DNA of 64,000 nucleotides, from assembly GCF_040954835.1 (NCBI RefSeq), contig NC_090706.1:28467148-28531147 (forward strand). The letters run 5' to 3'. Position 1 is the stretch's first letter. Each line of letters begins with the position of its first letter. Source of the DNA: Lepisosteus oculatus (lineage: Eukaryota; Chordata; Actinopteri; Semionotiformes; Lepisosteidae). The position numbers and the translations under genes are program-made. Below, piece by piece: positions 12,401 to 23,276 of this stretch. The notes under the pieces were generated by a model. That model did not search any database and was not told the origin of the DNA. It saw only the letters and a list, made by a program, of their open reading frames with translations.

Positions 12401-15400
12401 AGGTGTTTTTACACAGCCTTAAATATTGCGTAGTCCAAATTGAGATCCCTGGGGTACTCCACCAATTACATCAACCTGAGCATCCTTTCTGTTCTGTGAT
12501 CCATTAACTAATTCTAAACCCAGAAGCATGCATTACTGTGAATGCCTACAATCTGAGAGTTCCTCTTTCACGAGGCTCTTTATCAGAAGCTTTCTGAAAA
12601 TGTACCATGTTCTACGTACGTGATCCATTACTGCTGTTTCCGTGTCCTCTGCTTTCAGATTTTTACAAGTTGAACAGGATCGGTATCATTCCTGTAATAA
12701 TTTAATACATTTTAGGACTGCCCTCAATTATCTGAAAAATCCCCAAATGGACAGCCGCAGGAGAAAAAACAGAGGCGGTCTCTGATCCACTATCCTTCCC
12801 ACCTGTCTGTATGGTAAACTGGTCACACATTGAGACCATTGTAGTCAGAAAAAATTGAGTTCATGTTTCGTTAGTAAGTTGATGAGAGGCTGCCTGAAGT
12901 TCTGTAGGCTGAAATTGTTGTTAGAAATAAAATGCTTTTTTTTTCTTTTTGAAACTAAGGCCTCAGCCTAGATAAAATGTCTAAAACCATAAGTAGGCCA
13001 GTCCCAGGCACCAGTCACTATGGCTGCCGTCATGTCATCCAGGTGGGGCTGCACATTAGTGGTGGTGGAGGGGAGTCCCCATTACCTGTAAAGCGCTTTG
13101 AGCAGAGTGTCCAGAAAGCACTATGTAAATGTCAGGAATTATTCATTATTATTATTACTAGTCAGCACTGGTCATTAAGGGCCCAGCTGGGATAAAATCC
13201 AGCACACAGAAAGCTCTAGTAAGGACACTTTGGCTAGACTGTGCCCTTTGTGTTGCAGGTGCTGGGGGTGACCAACAACCCCAACTACAAGATAACCTTC
13301 ATGCTGGACAGCGCGGCCATGATCACTGTGCACATCCCGAAGAGAGGCGTGGTGGAGGTGAGCGCACCCCAAGTCGGCTTTACTGCATTACGGTGCACCC
13401 CACTAGCACAGTTTTTCACTTCGTGTTTCTGCTGTGGCCTGCTTGCCTGTCACTGTTGGCCTGGACTTCTCCTAGCCACCCAAAAAAATGACTAAAAGAA
13501 ATAAGCTCTTGAAAAAACAGTTAGACTAGTCTGCCTACTGTGACACTGAAAATGCATTAAGAGAACTTATGGTCATAAAGAAGTTTTGTTAAAAAGAAAT
13601 CCTCATGTTTTTCAAGTTGTGTAATTCATTTCTAAAGCTATATGAACTGCTTCCAATCTTTAAGGTTGTTGCAATAGGTTTCTGTGCTCCACATTATTTA
13701 ATCTTTTTGGTTTTTATATTGTTTCTTTAGTTTATTCCCAGGAAGAGGTCACCTTTTCTTTCCCTTCCTGTCATATTTTCATTTCTGCTTCACAAAGAAG
13801 CTCCTGTTTCAGAGAATCACCCCATGAGCTGTCCTTGCCACCTTTACTAGCTGTAATTGCAAGTTAAAGGCTTTTGCCCAAATATTAACTGTGATTACAG
13901 TATGTACTATCGTTATCCTATAATACTGCATATTGCCTTGGAATAGAAATCTGCCAAATGATGGTTAATAATAAAAGTGTTCATGAAAGTTATTACTGCA
14001 CTTGTTCCCAGGTGAAACCTCTGGGTGTGATCTGGGGGAAGTATTCCGAGTTCTACAATAAGAAAAACACTATTATGTTTGATGACATCGGCAGGAACTT
14101 TCTGATGAATCCCCAGAACGGGCTGAAGGTAATTGCACCTTATTAAAAGGATTCAAGCTGATAGCGGCAGAGTCATTATGTTAACTACCCTCTTAATCAT
14201 TTCACACAAGGACTGCACTGTCTTTGTGAGGCTCTCATGAAAAAAACCCTTTTATCTGTCTGGGTAGTTTCTGTGAAGCGCAATTATGTTGTTAGGGTAG
14301 CAGTTACAGTTTGTGTGCAAAGAAAAAACAATGCAATAGGTCCTGGAACTTGTCCTTGTGCTTCCTGGGTATATGATAGTGTGGTTGTAATGCTGTAGCA
14401 CTGTCATTGAGAAGGAATACATTTAATTTGCAGGTCCCACGTTTATAGTTAGAGGACTCAAAAGAGCACAGCAGCCTGAGATTCAGAGGAAATATTCACC
14501 TCGGTGGTTTGCACACAGGCTGAGCTCTGTCCTGAAACGTGGCTCGTCTCGCTAGCCGGTTATAACCGTGATCACCCAGGTGGAGGCAAGACAGCGAGCT
14601 GATCATCAGGGTAGGGTTGGGCTGCTCTAGGCAGACAGCGCCTCCTCCTCCTGTGACCTGCCCTAGACGTGCAGACCCTCAGCCATGTCGGCGAGAGACC
14701 CCTGGCTCATCTGTCAGACGCTCACAGCTTGTCTGGTCATCAAGGGGGTTGCCGCTGGGCGTCTGGAGTTGTAAATTTCCTTGTCAGAAGGGGCCAGGGA
14801 GATGTTGCTGCCAGGGAGCCGAGCCTTAAAATAATTGGCAATTCCAAACCTTAGGAGAAGTCAAACTAGCTCTGACAAATTCACATCAGCCACAGTGCCT
14901 GCTAGTCTGTTAAGTCAGTTTTATGCACAGTTCTACATGTTCTACATATTAACTGCATGCATCTCTTAATCCTTGGTGACTTTTTGCTTTCAGCTATTTT
15001 AGAAATGCAACATGCAGAATTCATTCTGTTTGTGCTTCTTGTACACACAACTTTTATTTCCTTTTACCACAGGTTAGACCATTCATGAAAGCACATTTAA
15101 ATCGGGATAAAGACAGAGAACTTTTCAAACTCTCCCAGTACCTCAAGGAAATCGCTAAGCTGGAAGATTTTTCAGATCTTAATCACAAGCACTGGGAAAG
15201 GTGGGTTGATTTATTTGAGTAAAATCTACACAGGTACAGTACATCAGTGGCCTTGCTGGGGGTGAGGCAGGGTGCCAACTCCTCTAATATCTGCAGGCAT
15301 TCAGTGAGATTACGTTTGTTAAAGCAGTTTTTAATGGAAATATCTGAATTGTGAGCAGTCTACATCCTAATAGCTGCTGACATAAGAATGTTGGTGTCTG

Positions 15401-16475
15401 AGATGGATTCCTTGCTTTTTCACAGCCTGAAAAAAAAATACACTGACTTATTTCAAAAGCTTATAACATTTGAAATGAGGATTATACAGTCACCAAAATG
15501 TACACTCATCTAGACGTTCAGTCATTGCATTTTAAAGCTTATAGAATTGTACAGTGCGCTTTTCCTGGTTAACAGAGGCTTAGTGAGTCACCAAGTGATT
15601 TTTTTAGCAAAAAATGAGGTGGCACATAGACAGCATAAAGTTGAGATTTACATACAAAGGTTAATTAGGAATTAGTGATCTAATTCTGGGTAAAATTTCA
15701 TTTTTGGAATGTTACTCAATTTCCGAGATCTACAAAGTGTGAAAATGAGAAAAGCTTTTTTTGAAGCAGAACTGAAGAAAAGGGTGGTGTTGCCCTAGGG
15801 TATAACCTGAGGAATTATTAGGAGTTGACAGGTCAAATTTCAGACTTTTTTAAGAATATCGCTTTACTTGCATCAAATCAGAACTGCATTCAAATCAGAG
15901 CCGTATGGTGACATTGGCTTGTGGAATTGCCACAAAATAATCCTGCATTACTCAAATCTGTACATCACAAAAAAATGTGTGAATTCCTTCCCATACTATA
16001 CTGTAACCCAGGGAGCTCCCGGGTCTTCACCAGAATGTTTTTCGAGTCAGGACGTCTTTGAAAACAGAATGTAAAGTTGGAAATCCTGAGATGTGCACAT
16101 GACCTGTTTCTGCCCTGCTGTACAGTATGTCTGAAGGCAGGTTGCTCATTAATTTAATATCCTACAAGAATTACCATTATTTATCTGTTAAATTGTGTTT
16201 GTCACCTATACATTTGCTAAATTTAACACTCAATCGGTCTAGCAATTGTTAGTTAAGGTCCTAAAGCACGCAAATTGAAGCATGACAATAGCACAACAGT
16301 AATTGTGTCCGGAACTGTTTGTTACTCTAAGATTCTGTGCAATAAAATGATGTGCTTTCTGTGACTTACATTAAAAGTCAAGAAGCGATTTCCCTACTGG
16401 GATCATTGCTTATGTGTTTTGTTTTTTTTTGCTTTGTTGGCTTACAGGTACCTTTCCAAGAAGCAGAGCCAATAG
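6444..16475 (+). CDS. UBLCP1: UBLCP1, ubiquitin-like domain CTD phosphatase 1 (nuclear proteasome phosphatase), 10 coding exons
   Basis: Coding exons: 6444-6597, 7735-7826, 8276-8361, 8651-8766, 10286-10393, 10900-10937, 13259-13357, 14012-14128, 15073-15200, 16448-16475. They total 966 nt, or 321 aa plus TAG, and all junctions are GT/AG and in phase. The family protein dephosphorylates the 26S proteasome regulatory particle in the nucleus. Its UBL domain docks on the proteasome and its FCP/SCP-type HAD domain is catalytic. Seen here: a UBL domain at about aa 1-82 ([11 protein letters not shown] near the start), an acidic linker at about 88-110, the DxDxT motif DVDYT at aa 143-147, and MFDDIGRN in the C-terminal half. 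The tail ends YLSKKQSQ. The start at 6444 gives [11 protein letters not shown], which matches the family N terminus; a pyrimidine-rich acceptor at about 6411-6420 suggests an upstream noncoding exon. Compared with human (318 aa, from memory) there are three extra residues just after the catalytic loop ([10 protein letters not shown]). The eighth intron (between exons 14012-14128 and 15073-15200) holds no recognised element. The sixth intron carries two sense 5S-SINE copies. Confidence 0.97.
9366..9580 (-). repeat. 72-bp minisatellite, three units
   Basis: CTGAACCCCACTCTGGT recurs at 9368, 9441 and 9513 (73- and 72-bp steps), with TTTCTCTCTCCTCCCCTGAT inside each unit. The same unit, inverted, forms the array at 57419-57635. 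Located in the fourth intron of UBLCP1. Confidence 0.9.
11167..11743 (+). mobile_element. Full-length 5S rRNA-derived SINE
   Basis: The first ~115 bp clearly derive from 5S rRNA: CCATATCACCCTG, GAAGCTAAGTGGG, then GCCTGGTCAGTACCTGGATG and GGAGACCTCCTGGGAA. These correspond to the A box, intermediate element and C box of the internal pol III promoter. A unique body of about 350 bp follows, then the tail GTAAAGTGCTTTGAGTGGAG ... AGCGCTATATAAGTGTAA and (ATT)n. Such 5S-headed elements are the SINE3 class. The tail resembles fish L2/CR1-type LINE ends, which would supply the enzyme. It lies in the sixth intron of UBLCP1 in sense orientation. Other copies in the window: 1585-1850, 13008-13160, 21045-21592, 35941-36477, 49199-49699. 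Confidence 0.9.
13008..13160 (+). mobile_element. 5S-SINE copy, 5'-truncated
   Basis: Only the last ~130 bp of the family remain (CACTATGGCTGCCGTCATG through GTAAAGCGCTTTGAGCAGAG), followed by an ATT-rich tail. It sits in UBLCP1's sixth intron, about 100 bp before the exon at 13259, in sense orientation. Confidence 0.85.
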
Positions 16476-17799
16476 CACTTCCTGTGTGGAGATCTGTGTG
16501 CAGGGCATTCCTTCAGAGGAGAAGCAGTGCTGGACACTCACGCCAACGCCAAAACTCCCGTTGAGTTCTTTTCTGTGTGCTCTCCCCATTAACTGTGTAA
16601 CAAGTTCAGGGCAAAAACTTCCAAAGCAAAAGAGCGTTTCTTTCTCCATCTCCACGCCTCCATGTCTTTCACCCTGTCAGTCTCACTCTTGTGTCACTTC
16701 TGGCTCCACGCCTCTCATGGTGTCTCAATCAATCTGCCTTTCACTCCTTTGCTCTCTTAACATTTCGCTCTCTTCCATTCTCATTCTGTCTCTGTCCTTC
16801 ACTCTTATTCTGTCATTTATCCCGTCTCCCTCTCTCTGTGTCGCACACAAACCACACAGACTCACGGGGACCCCAACTTGACAGACATTTCCATCGGCCA
16901 GGAGTCCCTGACAAACCCGAACCTGCTTCCTGCCAACTGTGGCAGCCACGGTCTGAATGCACTGCCTTCACAGCACTGCTTTCACAGCCCTGCAGCTCAA
17001 GCCGGTAGCTGGTGTAAAGGAAAAGGCCAGGGGCTGAAAACGAACCTCTGTTTGTGTTTTGGCCATCTTGACTTGTGTGTGAGCAGTGCCGTCTTGCTGG
17101 TATCACACCAGTGTTCTGTGCTGCTGGTATACCCACATGGCTGACACATACAGTCCAAGAAGACTGGGGCTTCTGTCATTTTCTCAGACTTTAGAAACGC
17201 ACAACAGTGAGTCGCAGCGCTGGGGATTGGTTTGTCCTCCATTTCCCTTCTTGTGCTGCATGTCTCTGCTGGCCCAAAGCATGTCAGGCAGAGGTTGCCC
17301 AGCACAGGAGGCTTTAAAGCCCCAAGCTGCTATCCTAGTCCTGCCTTGTGCTTGTGGTTGCAGATTGCTGGGTTTACCTGCATTCTGCACATATGACTGA
17401 ACTTTGTAACTGCAGTATCTGGGTTTTGTTTAGGCATAGATTAGAGTCACCTGCCATCAAGCAATGGAGTTCTTGACTGGCTGGTTTTAGGTGTGTAATT
17501 TATAAGGATTTCTTCCAAATACTAGTATTATTCCAGTCCAATATTTATGTCCAACAAGCTCATAAACTTTTTGATTTCCATGCTCGTGAATTCAGTCCTA
17601 TAGTTTGACAGGTATCAAAGACCTGAAGCAGAATGGTTCCAGTACGTGACAACCCATGTGACAGATATGTGTTTGCCATCAGGTGTTTACAGTTTGTTCT
17701 GAGGTCTGAGGAACTGTATCCTGTTCAGAAATTCTATAATTAATTAGCTTTTAGAAGACAATAAGACATCAATGTCTTCTAAAGTTTATAAAAGACATT

Positions 17800-18158
17800 A
17801 ATAAAAACTAAGAATATCCTTCTATTTTCATAGCTAAGTGTTATCTTCATTAAACCATTACCTGCGTAATTGATCAATTACTTAAACAAGTGCTTCTAAT
17901 GTTCAAATAACAGGTGATTCAGGATGAACTATAAGAATAACTGGACTGGGTCTATCCCAGGCTATCGAGTGTTGTAGACCCCTGCCTTAAAATATTTTGT
18001 TATTGAGAGCAAATGGCATTTTTCAGTGAAGACAAGTTGCATTTTTAGTGAGGACTTTTTTCAGCTTGAGGTTTAATTGGGGTTGCCTTTAACAAACCAT
18101 GTAACAACAGTCTGAATTAAATTACATCTTTGTCTTTCTCTTCATAGTGTTTAATAAA
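17800..18158 (+). promoter_or_regulatory. Candidate UBLCP1 poly(A) signals
   Basis: AATAAA occurs at 17800-17805 and again at 18153-18158, 1.3 and 1.7 kb after the UBLCP1 stop. The interval from 16476 is C/T-rich at first (16650-16850) and holds no recognisable coding sequence or repeat, consistent with a long 3' UTR. Which signal is used cannot be told from the sequence. Confidence 0.35.
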
Positions 18159-18474
18159 AAACATACAATAGGATAGGCTAAATAAAGTCCAGTACTATAA
18201 TTTATTACATTGCTTTACTGCCTAACAATATGTATGAGCAAAAAAGCTTATGAAGAATAAAATCTTCTGAAGAATACATAATTCACACACAGTAGCTGCA
18301 CCAATATATTTCCATAAATACATTCAGTTGCTCATCAGGTTTACTGTAAATTTTGGCAGTTGCCACAGGCATGATGCCAAACAGCCATTGTGTGACCCAA
18401 TACACAGTGATGTCTTCAGATATGTCACATTAAGATTTTTTATCATCATTTGAAAAAGTGTATGAATTTAAACA

Positions 18475-18605
18475 AGCCAGAATAACAACTGATCATATCT
18501 TGAACTTTAAGTGTTCCTTAATAATATTGTATGTTGTAGGAGTGCCCATGGCAATTTGCATAGATTGGCGTCACTCGTTTTAAAGGAGAGCTTTGGAAAT
18601 GACAG
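18475..18605 (+). repeat. Copy 1 of a 131-bp duplicated segment
   Basis: Nearly identical to 20537-20668 (by eye about 93 percent). The shared core includes TAATAATATTGTATGTTGTA, GGAGTGCCC, GGCAATTTGCATAGA (octamer-like ATTTGCAT) and GGCGTCACTCGTTTTAAAGG. It matches none of the SINE or LINE families in the window. Confidence 0.85.
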
Positions 18606-19013
18606 CCTTCATTGTGCAAAGGGGATGGTTATTCACCACGTTTTGAGCCCTGCACTTGAGTTTGCAGTTTGGAGAAAGAGTTTCCTACTTTTATTTTCTG
18701 TGCCCAAGGAAAGTGCCTTGGATGGATTTGTATGGGATATTTGCTGTAGCTGCATTGATTAGAAAAAAAAAAGGCTTGATATGTTTTATTTTTTGTCAGT
18801 TTTAGAAATATTGGTGAGCTCGTAGTCCGAATCCAATCCCCCAGCACTAAGCATGTAGTTCCTCTCCCTTCCTCTGCTCTCCCTCCTGCCCTTCTTAGGC
18901 GAGTCTCTGTGATGCTGCCTGGAAAAGGAATGATTCCCAGTTTCCCACGCACCGGCTCTGTCACATGGAGTGGCCATGGAGCCTTCCATTCTTCATTCCA
19001 GCGGAGGATGTAA

Positions 19014-19038
19014 TTATCTAATTGCAGTGATTAGATAA
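19014..19038. promoter_or_regulatory. Perfect GATA/TAAT inverted repeat
   Basis: TTATCTAAT, a 7-bp spacer TGCAGTG, then ATTAGATAA: two convergent AGATAA (GATA-factor) sites each overlapping a TAAT homeodomain core. It lies between the two copies of the 131-bp duplication in otherwise repeat-free sequence, so an enhancer element is possible. Confidence 0.35.
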
Positions 19039-20536
19039 GTGGAGCGGGTAAACCTTTCTCCAGGTCCTCCGCAGGCAAAGTTGTGAAGAGACTTAGTCAA
19101 CATATTGGATAAGAAAAGCACTGGCCATTCGTGAGCTCAGTAATTTCACAACAAAACCCAGACGGGCTGCTATCTCCAGTCAGCTTGAGCTTTGTTCTCC
19201 TGGTAAAAGCAGATAATCCAGAATCAATGCATATTTCACTGCACCCCAGTTGTGTTAAAGAAGCAATACAGTGCCTGTAAAAGTCCTGCGCATCTGCTTT
19301 GTTTCTCGTCCACTGTCATGCACATTATTTTCTGAGCATGGTTGTTGGTTCTGTCATCATTAAACGGCTGAATAATTGTGTTACCTGAACTGCAGGTGAT
19401 GTCATTGCTTGGTGGTAGCGATAGGCATAATTGCAGTTAATGTGACCATAATTTAACATGCTGTAGCTGTAGAGGCCAGCAATGTGCAGTTGTTGGCAAT
19501 TTTAATGCAAGGTTCTGCACTGTGGTTCATAACTTTCAGACTCTTCTGCATTTATAGATTCTGAAAATTTGACACAAGTTCTCGGACTTCTGTGACTGTG
19601 AAATAACTCGTCTTGATCCTGAATGGTGGAGAGTGCAGTGAATAGTGCCCAATTAGTTGATTTGATTAAAGGAAACAAGCAGTTCCTGGAAGAGCTGATC
19701 ACTGTTGATTTGGGTTAGTTGTGCTTGTGTACCAAAATGAGTTTTTAGTTTTTCTGAAAGTTCCCTACAGGAGAGAAAGGGATGTGTGGAACCTGATGCA
19801 CTGTGGAGATTCCTGAGATTACGTAGAGTAACTTTTTACATTTTTGTGAGCCCCTTTCGCGCAGGATGTGATTATGATCCACCGGACCTCTCCAGATGGC
19901 CTGGTCCAATGGTGTGATCTCTTAGTTCAGCACAGTGCCTCAGCCACAGCACCATTGCAGAGCAATTCCTGACACTTTTGTGTTAAACAAGCATTACATG
20001 GTGACAACGTCTGCCCAGAAGCCCATTTTGTGTTGATTGTCGGGTTGTTACATGTTAACCTGTTTAAAGTGGAACAAGTGATGTGTTAAAAGATTCCAGA
20101 CAGGAACATATCACAGTTGTAAATAATAAAAAAATTGAGCCTTTTTAATGAACTTTGCTGCTCTGTGTATTATTTTAAACTCTAAATGCCACTGTGTGTA
20201 TTCTGAAGAAGACTGAAATGCTGCAGCTTTGGAAAGGAGCTCTTGTACTTCATATCCTCAGTATTGATGATATCACAAGGAAGTAAAAACTAATAACAAA
20301 TAGTAAACCCCGAATTAAATTGTAAGAGTAACTTATAACAAAATGATTTAAAAATGTTTAAAGCTGGATGTTGCAGTAGTTTTCCTGTTCAGCTGAAGAC
20401 AAATCATTAGTTGTACCTGTCGTAATCTCCAGTTCCATGGTTGCAGGTTTTCAGAGTGTGAGACAACAAAGTGTTGGCTCCCAAGGTTGGAATTATCTCA
20501 GAAGTAGCAGATACAAAGGTCGGGTCTTTGCTTTTT

Positions 20537-20668
20537 AGCCAAAACAACAACTGATCTTATCTTGAAGTTAAAGTGCTCCTTAATAATATTGTATGTTGTA
20601 GGAGTGCCCGTGGCAATTTGCATAGAGATTGGCGTCACTCGTTTTAAAGGAGAGCTTTGGAAATGACA
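20537..20668 (+). repeat. Copy 2 of a 131-bp duplicated segment
   Basis: Direct-orientation partner of 18475-18605, about 2.06 kb away. Differences include two extra bases (ATAGAGATTGGCG versus ATAGATTGGCG) and a few substitutions. Sequence on both sides diverges abruptly. Confidence 0.85.
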
Positions 20669-21044
20669 ACATTCAAAAGACAAGATTGTGAATTTTTTTA
20701 AAACCATACATAATCTTCATTCTTTCTATTATAAACCAGCCTGCATTTTTTATTTATTTTCCTTTTTGTTTTCGAATTTCCTCCTGCTCTTTACCGGAGG
20801 TGTTTGTGAGCTGGTGAGGGTTTCCAGAATCCCCTGCGGGTTGTAATTTTTTACCACCACTGTCTTTCTTCCTCCGAGCGTGGCGTTTAATGACCCGTGT
20901 GTGAACACGCGGCGAGGGGCTGTTGGGGAAGTGAGCCTGTGTTGGCCCGTCAAGGCACAGATTTACTGCCTGCTGTGCAGCACTAGTGTGTGAACTGGCA
21001 GCTTCACTTCAGTATTCCAGCACAAGGACTTTCCAGAGATAAAT

Positions 21045-21592
21045 AATTGCTTACACTTATATAGCGCTTTTCTGGACACTCCACTCAAAGTGCTTTACAG
21101 TTAATGGGGACTCCCCTCCACCACCACCAATGTGCAGCATCCACCTGGATGATGCGCCGGCAGCCATAGTGCGCCAGAACGCTCCCCACACATCAGCTAT
21201 CAGCAGGGAGGAGAGCAGAGTAATGAAGCCAATTCATAGATGGGGATGATTAGGAGGCCATGATTGGCCAGGACGCCAGGGTTACACCCCTACTCTTTTC
21301 GAGAAATGCCCTGGGATTTTTAATGACCACTGAGTCAAGACCTCAGTTTTTACGTCTCATCCGAAGGACGGCGCCTATTTACAGTATAGTGTCCCCGTCG
21401 CTATAATGGGGCATTAGGACCCACATGGACTGCATGGTGAGTGCCCCTGCTGGCCCCACTAACACCTCTTCCAGCAGCAACGTTAGTTTTCCCCAGGAGG
21501 TCTCTCATCCAGGTACTGACCAGGCTCACACCTGCTGAGCTTCAATGGGCTGCCAGTTGTGAGCTGCAGAGTGAGATGGTGACGTTGCAGGA
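21045..21592 (-). mobile_element. Full-length 5S-SINE
   Basis: Minus-strand copy. The 3' tail begins at about 21045 (CACTTATATAGCGCTTTTCT) and the 5S-like head ends at about 21592, including the C-box block read in reverse (TCCAGGTACTGACCAGGCTC). Intergenic between UBLCP1 and IL12B. Confidence 0.9.
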
Positions 21593-22664
21593 AGTCGAGA
21601 ATTCCTTTTCACCTTAGAATATCAACATGGCCTATTTCAAAACTCATGTCACCTATGGTGGTTTTAAAAAAAAAACAACTTAGAAATATCCATTACACCA
21701 CCACTCATGATAACTGCTGTGACTGGATGGGAATTAGCCTGTTCGACCATTTCTTCAAATGCATAGGTAATTATTCCCCTTTTCTGCTTAGGAAGTTTTC
21801 AAAAGTCCTCTTCTTTTGTTCTCAGGTGTCCAGTCTGATTTCAGATTATTGTTTCGTTGTGTACTTCGGCATAACATCTAGTGTAGCTGGTACATGACCT
21901 TGCACAGGTCTGAATGCAAGCTGTTGTCCTCATGCAGCACTTATTTTCTTAACAAAGTACGACATACAAAGTCATATTCACACAAACATTTATTTTTTTT
22001 GACCGCTGGGGAAAACGGAGGGAAAAACGTCTTCCCCAAAAGCAAAACCTCACTGATCTAATGGCAGAGAAAAACATGGACGTCCTCAGCAGCTGGCGAA
22101 CCCCTGTGCTTCACCACATTCCCAGACTTTGGCTTTTGTGGCGGCTCAGTCCTCACATGCTTTGGAAAGTACTGTACATAGTACCTTTCTGAAGGTTTAC
22201 CATGGTAAGTGTACAGGGTATTTTTGCAGGTTTTTCTGTTATTTTCAGACGGTCCTTCCATTTGGTTATGTTCATTTGTCATAGTTTTTCACATGGGATG
22301 TATCCGTCTGTACTATATTTCTTTTTGCCCTACGGTTATTTTAACAATTTGCTGGTGTTTTACTCCAGTATATTCTGCTTTATAGAGGTATATTCCATTT
22401 TACTGTAGTGTATTTTTCTTTCTAGCATTATATTTTACTTTGTTCTGTTTTACAGCAGTATTCCCTCTATAAGCTGTACATTCAGGATCATAAATGTCTA
22501 TATTTCAGAAGCTAATCCCACACTTCAGAAACTAATGGCTATTGATTGCTGATCACATTGCTCGAGTCTTCACAGCCTCCTCTATCCACAGCTGTGTAGT
22601 TAGCAGCTGAGCACTGCTGTGAGGAAGAGAAGAGATAAGGTGACATTGATCGAGCAGCAGCTCC

Positions 22665-23276
22665 TTGACCTTCACTGCTCTCCCATGCAGAAGCCCTGCT
22701 TGGTGTAGCAGGTATGGCAACACCTCTTCGCGAGAAAGAAGGGCACTGCAGAGAATGGTCAATATGGCCCAGAAGATCATCGGCTTCGGTCTCACCGAGA
22801 TTAAACAGCTCTATGAGGACCGCTGCCGTGGTAGAATTCTGGCCATCACAGAGGACAGTCTTAACCCCGGGCATGAGCTCTTCAACCCACTGCCCTCAGG
22901 CAAGAGATATAAGAGCATACGGACACTTACCACTAGATTCTTCAATAGCTTCTACCCACAAGCAGTGAGATTGGCAAACACATTTAGCCATCCCTCTCGG
23001 ACCACACCTACACCATCACCATCTACCTCTTTATGATTTCTTCTCTATTGCACATCTCCAGTCATTGTTTACATTCAAACTCTCTACATGTTTACTTGCA
23101 CATTGTCTACTGTTTGTTTGTATATTGTCTTGATGCACTGTTTGCACTTTGTTTTGTTTTTTACACTTGTTTTTACAATCGAGAGACTTTCTGAAAGTAA
23201 GAATTCCATTGTACCAGTACCAGTATGGTTACATATGGCAATAAAGTTCAAGTTCAAGTTCAAGTTCAAGTTCAAG
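22665..23276 (+). mobile_element. LINE 3' end (ORF2 C terminus, 3' UTR, TTCAAG tail)
   Basis: The frame from about 22665 to 23036 encodes RRALQRMVNMAQKIIGF, LYEDRCRGR, LFNPLPSGKRYKSIRTLTTR and RFFNSFYPQAVRLAN. These match the C terminus of fish non-LTR retrotransposon ORF2. After a stop come about 200 bp of 3' UTR ending CAATAAAG and five TTCAAG units (23247-23276). The reverse transcriptase and endonuclease are absent, so it is a dead 5'-truncated copy. Confidence 0.85.

Noticed and set aside
16414-17400. Serine/leucine-rich frames after UBLCP1
   Set aside because: They arise from C/T-rich 3' UTR sequence; only the first bases (16448-16475) are coding, as the end of UBLCP1.
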